Source: Echinicola jeungdonensis
GTDB taxonomy: Bacteria > Bacteroidota > Bacteroidia > Cytophagales > Cyclobacteriaceae
Direction: 5' to 3'
Assembly: GCF_030409905.1 (NCBI RefSeq)
Contig: NZ_JAUFQT010000001.1
Coordinates: 952,001-1,016,000, forward strand
Length of the DNA stretch: 64,000 nucleotides
The notes under the pieces are model-generated. The model saw nothing but the letters and a program-made list of their open reading frames with translations, was not told where the DNA came from and searched no databases. The position numbers and the translations under genes are program-made. This document shows, piece after piece, positions 45,207-54,062 of the stretch. Each line of letters begins with the position of its first letter. Position 1 is the stretch's first letter.

Positions 45207-45875
45207 ATGATTCACAGAAGGCTGGACCAACTTATTGGCGAACTAAAACAAAAAAGAATCATTTACAAGGACCAACTTGATTATGAAGAGTTGGCCGATC
45301 ATTGCAATCAGGTAAATGATTTAATCACCCTACATGACATTGGGAATTACCGGCCCATTTTCATCAATGAAGTAACCAGAAAATTTTATGGGTTTAATCA
45401 TCAATTTTTAAGAGGGATGGACTATTTGTATTATCTCAAAACCATACACCCCTCTTATTACCCTACTCTTTTTCGGAGTTTGACCTTTTTCAATAAAAAT
45501 CAAAAAGGTTTTCTGGATCTTACTTATAAGTTAAAAGCGGCAGATGGGAGCTGGAAAATAATGGTAGGGAGTACCAAAACCATCACCAGGACTAAAGATA
45601 ATCAGCCTTTACATGCCCTAACCCTGATGTTGCCGGAAGAAGGAGTGGATCAATTTCCGCAATCCCCCATGCTCAAACTGGAATCTTTGACAAAAAGAGA
45701 ATTGGAAATTTTCTCACTACTTACCGAAGGGCAGTCTGTGGCCAATATCAGTGAAGAACTTTTTATCTCAGAAGAAACCGTCAAAAAACACAAGAAAAAC
45801 ATCTTTCAAAAACTGGATTGTAATAAAACCCAGGAACTGATAAAAATGGCTTTTGAGCTGGGAGTTAAATTTTAA
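45207..45875 (+). CDS. LuxR-type transcriptional regulator with PAS-like domain
   Basis: Start placed at the ATG at 45207 (MIHRRLDQLI); the frame is open 16 codons further up but that part is not protein-like. The 222-residue product has a PAS-like N-terminal part (about residues 45-130; TRKFYGFNHQFLRGMDYLYY, LKAADGSWKIMVGSTKTI) and a C-terminal LuxR/GerE helix-turn-helix (LTKRELEIFSLLTEGQSVAN, EELFISEETVKKHKKNIFQK). It binds DNA and probably senses a small ligand or partner. Target unknown. Confidence 0.85.
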   Translation: MIHRRLDQLIGELKQKRIIYKDQLDYEELADHCNQVNDLITLHDIGNYRPIFINEVTRKFYGFNHQFLRGMDYLYYLKTIHPSYYPTLFRSLTFFNKNQKGFLDLTYKLKAADGSWKIMVGSTKTITRTKDNQPLHALTLMLPEEGVDQFPQSPMLKLESLTKRELEIFSLLTEGQSVANISEELFISEETVKKHKKNIFQKLDCNKTQELIKMAFELGVKF

Positions 45876-45879
45876 AAAA

Positions 45880-45912
45880 GGCCTTTTGGCTGTCTGTCCC
45901 AACCAAAAGGCC
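45880..45912. terminator. Bidirectional terminator between convergent genes
   Basis: GGCCTTTTGG / CCAAAAGGCC with A-run and T-run flanks; serves the LuxR-type gene and the opposing kinase gene. Confidence 0.85.
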
Positions 45913-45919
45913 AATAATA

Positions 45920-46924
45920 TTAAAGTTCTGGCACCAGCCTGTCCAATATCTCTTTCGCTTCATGCCAATGCAACCTTGGACCAAACTGGCTTACAATCTT
46001 CGAGGAGGCCAAGCTAGCTAATTTTCCACTGGAAGCATAGGTATGGCCATTGGTAATCCCATAAAGGAAAGCTCCAGCAAACATATCACCAGCTCCATTG
46101 CTGTCAATAGCGGTAGTTTTATATGGCTCTATATCTATGAAGGTATCCCCATCATAGATCATGGCCCCATTTTTACCTTGGGTAATGACAAAATGACGGG
46201 CCACCTTTTTCAGTTCCTCTCTGGCTTCTAAAATATTATCCTTGCCTGTGTAAAGCATTGCTTCCTCCTCATTTGAAAAAAGCAAATCAACACTTGCCCC
46301 AATCACTTCATCAAAGCCTTCTTTGAAATATTTTACCATGGCTGGATCGGAAAAAGTCAAGGCCACTTTTGTTCCCTGCTGTTCTGCCTTTTTCTTGGCC
46401 TCCACCATAGCTGCTCTTCCATTGGGAGAAGTCACCAAATACCCCTCAATATATAGGAATTCTGCATCATTGATAACAGATTCATTCAGGTCTTGAACAG
46501 AAAAATCCTGGGTAATCCCCAAAAAAGTGTTCATGGTCCTTTCCGCGTCTTTTGTAACCATGACCAGGCATTTTCCTGTGGTACCAGCTTCCAGTTTATC
46601 TATATCCAAATGATGGTCAACACCAGCTTCTTTCAGGTCTTCAAGAAAAAAATGCCCCATGGCATCATTGGCTACTTTGCAATTATAATAGGCTTTTCCT
46701 CCAAACTGACTCACTGCAATAACCGTATTGGCAGCAGAACCTCCACATTGCTTTTTGACCTCTTCGGTATTGATAACCTGCATTAAGGATTTCTGACGAT
46801 CTTCATCCACCAAAGTCATCAAGCCCTTTTCCACTTGATTGGAGGAAAGGAATTCATCACTTACCTCAAATTCCATATCTACAAGAGCATTGCCCATGCC
46901 CACGACATTGTATTTCTTTTTCAT
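45920..46924 (-). CDS. PfkB-family kinase, adenosine-kinase-like
   Basis: A 334-residue ribokinase-fold enzyme. PfkB signature 2 reads DSNGAGDMFAGAFLYG (about residues 281-296) with the catalytic Asp; signature 1 region is CGGSAANTVIAVSQFGG. It starts YNVVGMGNALVDMEFEV, the opening typical of the bacterial adenosine-kinase-like branch. It transfers phosphate from ATP to a nucleoside or sugar in the cytoplasm; adenosine is most likely, fructose or ribose possible. Lone gene. Confidence 0.87.
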   Translation of the reverse strand: MKKKYNVVGMGNALVDMEFEVSDEFLSSNQVEKGLMTLVDEDRQKSLMQVINTEEVKKQCGGSAANTVIAVSQFGGKAYYNCKVANDAMGHFFLEDLKEAGVDHHLDIDKLEAGTTGKCLVMVTKDAERTMNTFLGITQDFSVQDLNESVINDAEFLYIEGYLVTSPNGRAAMVEAKKKAEQQGTKVALTFSDPAMVKYFKEGFDEVIGASVDLLFSNEEEAMLYTGKDNILEAREELKKVARHFVITQGKNGAMIYDGDTFIDIEPYKTTAIDSNGAGDMFAGAFLYGITNGHTYASSGKLASLASSKIVSQFGPRLHWHEAKEILDRLVPEL

Positions 46925-46976
46925 GATTATCTATTTTCGAGCGATTTTTTTCGCCTAATTAAAAAAAGGTGATTAT

Positions 46977-48140
46977 TTACTCAAATATTCTGTGCCTTTC
47001 AAATGGCTTTTCCCTATCAAACAAATACCTGTAAGTATGGTGGGTTTTGTAAATGCTTGCATTAAGTTGCTCACATACCCGCATCATCTTGGGACTAAAA
47101 TCCCCGATCCAATTCATCTCAATGGTTTCATAATTGAAATTGGGAAGCTTGGCCATTTCGTAATATTTTTTTACCATGGCACTTTCCACCCCTTTGCCCT
47201 GATGATCTGGTACCACACCAAAAACCAACCCCAGCATTTTATTGGGTGGATTGAAGTTTTTATAATAAAGGAATTTCAATTTTCCCCATATATCTAATTT
47301 GCCATTTACTTTTCTGAAAATCTGGTTGAGCTCGGGGATGGAAATAAAGAAGCTGATGGGTTCTCCTTTATAAAACCCAAAATAGATCAACCTGGGGTCC
47401 ACTACGGGCTTTAGCTTTTTGAGCATCATTTGGGCCTCCCGGATAGATAGAGACTTACCCATATGCTTTGCCCAAGCTTTATTGTAAACGGCAACAAAGT
47501 ATTCGGGGAATTTGGACTCTAATTCAGTTTTTTTCAGATAGCGATAGGTATAATCCGGATCATTAATGGTAAGATCGGCTCTTTTGTGAAACTTGGGGTC
47601 AAATTTTGACTCTTTCACATACCGCATATAGGTAAATTGCTTAAAGTAAACTTGGAAGCCATAGTTTTCAAATAAGTCCTTGTAATACCGGAAGTTCCAA
47701 TTCATATTATAATTTGGAGGGGTAAAGCCCTCCACGAGAAGCCCCCACCATTTATCCCTTTCACCAAAGTTAATGGGGCCATCCATGGCTTCCATCCCCT
47801 GTTCCTCTAACCAGGCTTTTGCCGTATCAAAAAGCAAAAAGGCAGCTTCCTGATCATTAACACATTCAAAAAAGCCCATGCCACCTGTGGGCTGTTTATC
47901 CTTCCATTTGGGATTGGTAAATGCGGCAACCCTTCCTATGGTTTTATTTTTATCGTTTTTCAGCAACCACCTTTTGGCTTTGGCCCCTTTTCTAAAAAGC
48001 TTGTTTTTTTCTGGATGAAAAAGTCCCTCAATATCCTCATCCAAAGGCCGGATCCAATTTTTTTCATCCTTATAAAGGCGCACTGCCATATCCAAAAATT
48101 CCTTGGCTTGCGCAGGACTGGTAACTTCCAGTACGTTCAT
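46977..48140 (-). CDS. GNAT-like protein of unknown substrate
   Basis: A 387-residue cytoplasmic protein that looks like a two-lobed GNAT acyltransferase: a first half with IGRVAAFTNPKW, GFFECVNDQEAAFLLF, and a second half with the acetyl-CoA-loop-like LVFGVVPDHQGKGVESAMVK (about residues 311-330). Similar proteins are common and conserved in Bacteroidota, with no assigned reaction that I know. It lies 52 bp upstream of the kinase gene on the same strand, so co-transcription is possible. Confidence 0.7.
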   Translation of the reverse strand: MNVLEVTSPAQAKEFLDMAVRLYKDEKNWIRPLDEDIEGLFHPEKNKLFRKGAKAKRWLLKNDKNKTIGRVAAFTNPKWKDKQPTGGMGFFECVNDQEAAFLLFDTAKAWLEEQGMEAMDGPINFGERDKWWGLLVEGFTPPNYNMNWNFRYYKDLFENYGFQVYFKQFTYMRYVKESKFDPKFHKRADLTINDPDYTYRYLKKTELESKFPEYFVAVYNKAWAKHMGKSLSIREAQMMLKKLKPVVDPRLIYFGFYKGEPISFFISIPELNQIFRKVNGKLDIWGKLKFLYYKNFNPPNKMLGLVFGVVPDHQGKGVESAMVKKYYEMAKLPNFNYETIEMNWIGDFSPKMMRVCEQLNASIYKTHHTYRYLFDREKPFERHRIFE

Positions 48141-48354
48141 TTTTACTTCCTGTTTTTTGAAAGGCTAAAAATAGGGAGTTTGGAGGGAAAGGAAAAACAA
48201 CCCATCATATTAGGGACTGAAATCTCTATGAATTTAGTGGATTATGAAAAATCAGGTACTCTCATTTTGGATGGGAGTAATTTAAATCAAAGAATGAGGA
48301 TGAAAACTTTTAATCGTAAAATTAGGAATTAATGCTTCATTTCAATATATCCCC

Positions 48355-48603
48355 TTATTTTTCAAACAATAATTCCTGATAGTATTTGAACCGGATAAAC
48401 CCCCAGGTCCTGACATACTGTTTCCAATTGACCAGACCTTTTGATTTTAGTCTTTTATAATCCACTACTGGACGGTAAATAAAGAAATAAATAAAAAACA
48501 TCTCAGAAAAATTGATCCAATCAATGTAATCAAATACAAAAAGTTGCATCACGATCATCATAGGCAGTATGGCTACAATATGGTAAATTATTAACTTTTT
48601 CAT
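48355..48603 (-). CDS. Small membrane protein of unknown function
   Basis: An 82-residue protein with an ATG start, two hydrophobic segments (about residues 4-25 and 30-46, the latter MFFIYFFIYRP) and a basic, aromatic C-terminal part (VNWKQYVRTWGFIRFKYYQE). The mix looks like a real inner-membrane protein. I do not recognise the family. Confidence 0.55.
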   Translation of the reverse strand: MKKLIIYHIVAILPMMIVMQLFVFDYIDWINFSEMFFIYFFIYRPVVDYKRLKSKGLVNWKQYVRTWGFIRFKYYQELLFEK

Positions 48604-48763
48604 TTCTCCATTTGAAAGCCTCTCCCGGGATCAATGCAAAACCCCTAAGGGGACAAATTTTTAACTAAGCAATAGGAAAATTTATTCCCCAAAAAATCAA
48701 ACTCTTTTATTCCCCAGCAAACCTTTTAATGTAAAAACATCTAAGTAAAATTACAAAAAAATA

Positions 48764-48791
48764 AAAGGCCGGTAACAATACCGGCCTTTTA
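48764..48791 (-). terminator. Terminator of rimO
   Basis: AAAAGGCCGGT / ACCGGCCTTTT with T-run on the minus strand. Confidence 0.88.
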
Positions 48792-48841
48792 TTTTTTTGG
48801 ATTTTAAAATGGATAAACCTTAGAAAAAAATCAAGCTTATT

Positions 48842-50155
48842 TTAACCCACCACATCTCCATATAGATCAAACTCAGTTGCTTCATTGACTTTTACCTGCA
48901 CAAAGTCACCAACCCGGCAATAATGTTGAGAAGCATCCACCAACACCTCATTATCAACATCCACAGAATCAAACTCGGTCCTTCCTACAAAGTAGCCATT
49001 CTCCTTTTTATCTATTAGGACTTTGAAGGTCTTGCCAACCTTTTCTTGGTTTAAATCAAAGGAAATTTGTTCTTGGATATCCATCAGGTGATTAGCCCTT
49101 TCCTGCTTCTCTTCTTCGGAAACATGATCATCCATTTGATAGGCATGGGTATCCTCCTCATGGGAGTAGGTAAATACCCCCATCCGCTCAAACTTCATCC
49201 GCTCCACAAAATCAACCATTTCCTGAAATTCTTTTTCCCCTTCTCCGGGATGTCCAGTAATCAGTGTGGTCCGGATAGCAATGCCCGGAACCTTTTCCCG
49301 AATTTTATGAATCAACTCTTCTTGTTTTTCTCTCGTAGTGCCCCTTCTCATGATCTTCAGCACATCACTAGAGCCATGTTGTAAAGGAATATCCAGATAT
49401 TTGCAAATATTTGGATGATCCGCCATGACGTCTAAAATATCCATCGGAAAGCCGGTAGGGTAAGCATAATGCAAGCGCACCCAATCAATACCATTGACAT
49501 CACCTAAGGCTTGCATAAGGTCTGCCAACCTTCGTTGTTTATAGATATCTAAGCCGTAATAAGTAGAATCCTGCGCAATCAACAATAATTCTTTAGTACC
49601 ATTTGCAGCTTTATGTTCTGCCTCTTTCACCAATTCCTCAATGGGCTTGGAAACATGCCCACCCCTCATCAAAGGAATCGCACAGAAAGAACAAGGTCTA
49701 TCACAACCTTCTGAGATTTTCATATAAGCATAATGGGAAGGATGGCTCAACAGCCTTTCACCCACCAACTCATGTTTATAGTCTGCCTTAAACTTTTTAA
49801 GCAAAGCAGGCAAATCCCTGGTTCCAAAGAAAGCATCCACCTGGGGGATTTCCTTTTCCAGGTCATCCTTATACCTCTGTGAAAGACATCCCGTCACATA
49901 AACCTTCTCCACCAGCCCTTTTTCTTTGGCATCGGCATACTGCAAAATAGTATCTATTGACTCCTGTTTGGCATTATCTATAAAGCCACAGGTATTGATG
50001 ATCACTATATTGTTATCCTGCTGCTGGGATTCATGGGAAACTTCAACTCCATTTCCCTTAAGTTGGGTCAACATCACTTCAGAATCCACCAGATTTTTGG
50101 AGCATCCCATAGTGATGATATTAACCTTGTCTTTTTTTAATGTTCTCGCCTTCAA
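48842..50155 (-). CDS. rimO: Ribosomal protein S12 methylthiotransferase
   Basis: A radical-SAM enzyme that adds a methylthio group to the conserved Asp of ribosomal protein S12. UPF0004 domain at the N-terminus (ITMGCSKNLVDSEVM, cysteines near residues 17, 53 and 88 bind one cluster), the radical-SAM CxxxCxxC as CDRPCSFC, and a C-terminal TRAM domain. No ATG precedes the conserved start; I take the TTG at 50155 (MKARTLKKDK, typical of the family), while a TTG at 50176 would add seven residues. It follows ftsY in the conserved Bacteroidota order but beyond a terminator. Confidence 0.92.
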   Translation of the reverse strand: MKARTLKKDKVNIITMGCSKNLVDSEVMLTQLKGNGVEVSHESQQQDNNIVIINTCGFIDNAKQESIDTILQYADAKEKGLVEKVYVTGCLSQRYKDDLEKEIPQVDAFFGTRDLPALLKKFKADYKHELVGERLLSHPSHYAYMKISEGCDRPCSFCAIPLMRGGHVSKPIEELVKEAEHKAANGTKELLLIAQDSTYYGLDIYKQRRLADLMQALGDVNGIDWVRLHYAYPTGFPMDILDVMADHPNICKYLDIPLQHGSSDVLKIMRRGTTREKQEELIHKIREKVPGIAIRTTLITGHPGEGEKEFQEMVDFVERMKFERMGVFTYSHEEDTHAYQMDDHVSEEEKQERANHLMDIQEQISFDLNQEKVGKTFKVLIDKKENGYFVGRTEFDSVDVDNEVLVDASQHYCRVGDFVQVKVNEATEFDLYGDVVG

Positions 50156-50460
50156 ATCTTTTCTGCTTTGCTGCAAAAGTACAGAAATTTAATGGAAAGC
50201 TTAAGCCATTAAAGAATAAGTACTCCACCCAAAGAATAGCCAACCCCAAAAAAGGCCTTAATTGTACCTTAACTCATAATCTATTGAATGCAAACAAATA
50301 CAATCCCCTTGGCTATTTTAATATTATCAAAACATTAATACCAAAACATGGATTTAAATTATTCATAACCAACCCAATTCAACAGCCGATATATAAATTG
50401 ATACTTTTGAAACACGTACAGCAAACGATAATTTTTTCAACTCCTTGCTTTACTTTTAAA

Positions 50461-50490
50461 AAGGGCGCTGATGTGAATCAGCGTCTTTTT
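50461..50490. terminator. Orphan hairpin in the rimO-ftsY gap
   Basis: GGGCGCTGAT-GTGA-ATCAGCGTC followed by TTTTT on plus and an A/T-rich tail on minus; no gene ends right before it. Confidence 0.6.
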
Positions 50491-50569
50491 ATTTGCTGTA
50501 GGTTTAGTCCTGGATCCTCCTGAATGAGCCTTGAAAAATTGATTGAAGAATAAAAAAATGCAATAAAAA

Positions 50570-50597
50570 AATCCCCAAGGAGCTAACCAAGGGGATT
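50570..50597 (-). terminator. Terminator of ftsY
   Basis: AATCCCCAAGG / CCTTGGGGATT-type stem with a T-run on the minus strand, 20 bp after the stop. Confidence 0.88.
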
Positions 50598-50617
50598 AAA
50601 TATATTCAATAATGATT

Positions 50618-51577
50618 TTACAGCTTTTGCTTGAAAAGTGAGTCCACAAATTCTACCCGGTTAAAAATCTGTAGGTCGGTTACTTTTTCACCCACACCAA
50701 TATATTTTACTGGAATTTTAAATTGGTCCGATATCCCTATCACCACACCACCTTTGGCTGTTCCATCCAGTTTGGTAATGGCCAGAGCATTGATTTCTGT
50801 TGCCTTAGTAAATTCCTTGGCCTGGATAAAAGCATTTTGACCGGTGGAACCATCCAACACCAATAAAATCTCATGTGGAGCTTCTGGGATAAACTTCTGC
50901 ATCACCCTTTTAATCTTACTTAGCTCATTCATTAGGTTTACTTTAGTATGCAGCCTTCCTGCAGTATCCACAATAACCACATCAGCCTCCATGTCCACTG
51001 CCTTCTTCACTGTATCAAATGCCACTGAGGCGGGATCTGCATTCATGCCATGGGAAATAACCGGTACATCTACCCGCTCACCCCATAGCAACAACTGGTC
51101 TACTGCAGCAGCCCTAAAAGTATCGGCTGCACCCAACACTACAGATTTCCCCGCAGATTTAAACTGGTGAGCCAACTTTCCAATGGTGGTGGTTTTTCCC
51201 ACGCCATTAACACCTACGACCATAATCACATAGGGCTTTTTATCCGCTGGAAGCTCAAAATTGGTCAGGTCTTTTATATTGCTTTCCTCCAGGAGACCTA
51301 CAATTTCTTCTCTTAAAATTTTATCCAATTCCGTGGTATTGACATATTTGTCCTTCGCCACACGCTCTTCTATCCTCTTGATGATTTTAAGAGTAGTGTC
51401 CACGCCTACATCAGAAGTAATTAAAATCTCCTCAAGTTCATCCAGCACATCATCATCCACTTTGGATTTGCCGACAACAGCTTTTCCAAGTTTAGAAAAA
51501 AGGTTTTCACTGGTTTTTTGGAGGCCTTTATCCAGGCTTTCCTTTTTATCTTTAGAAAAAAATCCAAAAATTCCCAT
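50618..51577 (-). CDS. ftsY: Signal recognition particle receptor FtsY
   Basis: A 319-residue NG-domain GTPase that docks SRP-ribosome complexes at the inner membrane. N domain about residues 20-110; G domain with VGVNGVGKTTTIGKLA (G1, about 121-136), DTFRAAAVDQL, DTAGRLHT (G3), TKLDGTAKGG (G4) and the closing GVGEKVTDLQIFN. The acidic A domain of E. coli FtsY is missing, as is usual outside enterobacteria; the N-terminus (MGIFGFFSKDKK) is probably the membrane-binding helix. Confidence 0.96.
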   Translation of the reverse strand: MGIFGFFSKDKKESLDKGLQKTSENLFSKLGKAVVGKSKVDDDVLDELEEILITSDVGVDTTLKIIKRIEERVAKDKYVNTTELDKILREEIVGLLEESNIKDLTNFELPADKKPYVIMVVGVNGVGKTTTIGKLAHQFKSAGKSVVLGAADTFRAAAVDQLLLWGERVDVPVISHGMNADPASVAFDTVKKAVDMEADVVIVDTAGRLHTKVNLMNELSKIKRVMQKFIPEAPHEILLVLDGSTGQNAFIQAKEFTKATEINALAITKLDGTAKGGVVIGISDQFKIPVKYIGVGEKVTDLQIFNRVEFVDSLFKQKL

Positions 51578-51609
51578 AGTGCTTATAAATTAGACCTGAA
51601 TATAATCAT

Positions 51610-51644
51610 AAAATCCCTCCCGAAAAGCATCAGGAGGGATTTTC
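51610..51644 (-). terminator. Terminator between DUF4295 gene and ftsY
   Basis: AAAATCCCTCC / GGAGGGATTTT, on the minus strand after the ribosomal-protein cluster. Confidence 0.8.
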
Positions 51645-51672
51645 AATATGCATTACGATTTAGCAAGGCAAA

Positions 51673-51825
51673 TTATTTCTTTAAAGTTTCCTGCACCATA
51701 GTGGTGGGAACCATTTCTTCTCTGAAAGTGTATGCACCGGTTTTTTCAGACTTAACTGCTTTGATCACCTTAGCATATGATACGCCACCTTCTTTCTTCA
51801 GGGTTGCTACTACTTTTTTCGCCAT
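51673..51825 (-). CDS. DUF4295 small basic protein
   Basis: A 50-residue ORF too short for usual cutoffs: starts MAKKVVATLKKEGGVSYAKV and ends TMVQETLKK. The family occurs in Bacteroidota right after rpmG, as here (51 bp after it), and its size and charge suggest a ribosome-associated protein, though its function is not established to my knowledge. Probably co-transcribed with rpmB and rpmG. Confidence 0.9.
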   Translation of the reverse strand: MAKKVVATLKKEGGVSYAKVIKAVKSEKTGAYTFREEMVPTTMVQETLKK

Positions 51826-51876
51826 ATCTTTGAGGTTTTATGGTCAAACCAAAAGGCCCGACACGTATCCTTAAAA

Positions 51877-52059
51877 TTATTTAATTTCCTTATGAACCGT
51901 TACTTTCTTCAGGATAGGATTGTATTTCTTCAATTCCAATCGCTCAGTAGTATTTTTTCGGTTTTTAGTCGTGATATATCTTGAAGTTCCTGGAACACCA
52001 CTGCTTTTATGCTCGGTACATTCCAAAATCACTTGCACTCTGTTACCTTTCTTAGCCAT
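51877..52059 (-). CDS. rpmG: 50S ribosomal protein L33
   Basis: A 60-residue L33: [40 protein letters not shown]. It binds near the ribosomal E site. Only one Cys is seen, so this is the zinc-free (C-minus) form. Cluster rpmB-rpmG-DUF4295. Confidence 0.97.
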   Translation of the reverse strand: MAKKGNRVQVILECTEHKSSGVPGTSRYITTKNRKNTTERLELKKYNPILKKVTVHKEIK

Positions 52060-52087
52060 CGCTCTATCTATTTATTGATCCGGAAAA

Positions 52088-52330
52088 TTACTTAATGATA
52101 ATATGTCCTTCTGCCTGAGCTTCTTTCAATACAGCACTGATGCCTTTTTTATTGATAGTTCTCAATGCCTTTGAGGATACCTTCAACGTGATCCAAGCAT
52201 CCTTTTCTGGCACGTAAAAACTTTTCTTATGCAGGTTAGGATAAAACTTACGCTTGGTCTTGTTGTTCGCATGCGATACATTATTACCTACTCGAGGTCT
52301 CTTACCGGTGATGTCACAAACTTTTGCCAT
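52088..52330 (-). CDS. rpmB: 50S ribosomal protein L28
   Basis: An 80-residue L28 starting MAKVCDITGKRPRVGNNVSH, with KTKRKFYPNLHKK and VSSKALRTINKKG. First gene of the minus-strand cluster; the 271-bp region upstream carries its promoter and that of the divergent rocD. Confidence 0.97.
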   Translation of the reverse strand: MAKVCDITGKRPRVGNNVSHANNKTKRKFYPNLHKKSFYVPEKDAWITLKVSSKALRTINKKGISAVLKEAQAEGHIIIK

Positions 52331-52601
52331 GATATATGATCGTAATTTTTAAAGACGTTTTTCTAATTGAGTTTGCAAATATCGCAAGTTTTCAGAAATA
52401 ACCAAAGATGCCAAACAAAATAATTGGCTAAATAGTTGTAATTCATATTCCTGAGCGTGAAGAAAAGCCCCTCAAAAACAATCCCAAACGAAAACACGAT
52501 CTTTTGGCCTTTCCTTCAGATATCCAATGGCCTTTTATTATATTTGTTAGAGACCCTTGGGGCAAAGCCCAATATAACACAATTATAAAACAAAAAAGCT
52601 T

Positions 52602-53846
52602 ATGATGGAATCAATAACATCCAGCCAACAGGCTATCGATCTGGAAAAAAAATTTGGCGCCCATAACTACCACCCGCTCCCTGTGGTACTGACCAAAGGG
52701 GAAGGGGTTCATGTCTGGGATGTGGAAGGCAAAAAGTATTACGACTTTCTTTCCTCCTATTCAGCAGTAAACCAAGGGCATTGCCATCCACGGATCAAAG
52801 AAGCCTTGGTAGAACAAGCCGGAATCCTTACCCTTACCTCCAGGGCATTTCACAATGATATCTTGGGCATTTTTGAAAAATTCATGTCAGATTATTTTGG
52901 TTTTGACAAGACCCTGCCCATGAACACCGGTGTAGAAGGTGTTGAAACTGCTATTAAAATTGCCAGAAAATGGGGGTATGAAAAGAAAGGAATCCCCGAA
53001 AATGAAGCTTTAGTCATTGTGGCCGAAAATAATTTCCACGGAAGGACCACTACGGTACTATCCTTTTCCAATGATGAAAATGCCAGAAAGCATTTTGGAC
53101 CTTACACACCAGGTTTTATATCTGTCCCATATGATGATCCCGAAGCTCTGGAGAAAACCCTCGAAAAACATCATGAAAAAGTAGCTGCTTTTCTGGTCGA
53201 ACCTGTCCAAGGTGAGGCTGGGGTTTTCGTTCCTCAAGATGGATACTTAAAAAAGGTACAGGCATTGTGCAAAAAATACAATACCATTTTTATAGCCGAC
53301 GAAATCCAAACTGGAATTGCCAGAACAGGAAAACTTCTCGCCTGTAACCATGAAGATGTAAAACCCGATATGCTAGTTCTTGGAAAAGCTATTTCTGGCG
53401 GTTTTTATCCGGTTTCTGCAGTATTGGCAGACACCCCTATTATGGAGGTCATCCAACCCGGCCAGCATGGCTCCACCTTTGGAGGGAACCCGCTAGGTAC
53501 CCGTGTTGCTATGGCGGCACTGAATGTCGTTAGAGATGAAAAACTTGCAGAGAATGCGGATAAAATGGGTAAACTCTTTAGGGAACGTATGCAAAACCTG
53601 GCGGACAAATCCGATTGGGTTAAATTGGTAAGAGGAAAAGGCTTATTGAACGCAATATTAATTAATGACAGCCCGGAAAGCACCACTGCCTGGGATATTT
53701 GTATTGCCTTAAGAGATCATGGACTACTGGCCAAACCTACCCATGGAAATATAATCAGGTTTGCGCCTCCTTTAATAATAACAGAAGAACAAGTTCACGA
53801 TTGTTGTGATATTATTGAAAAAGCTATATCCGGTTTTAAAAAGTAA
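52602..53846 (+). CDS. rocD: Ornithine--oxo-acid aminotransferase
   Basis: A 414-residue class III PLP aminotransferase. It moves the delta-amino group of ornithine to 2-oxoglutarate, giving glutamate semialdehyde (arginine breakdown or proline supply). Seen: YDFLSSYSAVNQGHCHPRI near residue 46, MNTGVEGVETAIKIARKWGY, NFHGRTT, EPVQGEAGVF, the PLP-binding Asp/Gln in IADEIQTGIAR, and the PLP lysine in LGKAISGG (about residue 262). The GHCHP and GVEG motifs separate it from acetylornithine aminotransferases. Lone gene with its own terminator. Confidence 0.94.
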   Translation: MMESITSSQQAIDLEKKFGAHNYHPLPVVLTKGEGVHVWDVEGKKYYDFLSSYSAVNQGHCHPRIKEALVEQAGILTLTSRAFHNDILGIFEKFMSDYFGFDKTLPMNTGVEGVETAIKIARKWGYEKKGIPENEALVIVAENNFHGRTTTVLSFSNDENARKHFGPYTPGFISVPYDDPEALEKTLEKHHEKVAAFLVEPVQGEAGVFVPQDGYLKKVQALCKKYNTIFIADEIQTGIARTGKLLACNHEDVKPDMLVLGKAISGGFYPVSAVLADTPIMEVIQPGQHGSTFGGNPLGTRVAMAALNVVRDEKLAENADKMGKLFRERMQNLADKSDWVKLVRGKGLLNAILINDSPESTTAWDICIALRDHGLLAKPTHGNIIRFAPPLIITEEQVHDCCDIIEKAISGFKK

Positions 53847-53860
53847 TAGACCTTTCACAG

Positions 53861-53896
53861 ATCCCCTATTTCATCAATGAGATAGGGGATTTTTTG
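53861..53896 (+). terminator. Terminator of rocD
   Basis: ATCCCCTAT / ATAGGGGAT stem followed by six T. Confidence 0.9.
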
Positions 53897-54062
53897 ATTC
53901 TAAAATCCTCTTTCCGACTTTTAAGATTCTCCATCAGGTTTTCTTTAAAAATTTGCATTTACTTACCTATACCAACCCAGTCTGAAATCTTCAAGATCAG
54001 AACAATCGCCTCCTTTTTTATTACCTTTGAGCTTTCATTACCAAAATCGACCATTTGGAACC

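Larger units (their letters stand above)
50177..50617. other. Gap between rimO and ftsY
   Basis: No protein gene. It holds the ftsY terminator (50570-50597), another hairpin (50461-50490) and a plus-strand -33/-7-like pair: TTTG (50406-50409), 19 bp, TAATTTTT (50429-50436). Taken together these could make a transcript of under 60 nt, or the match may be chance. Confidence 0.35.
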
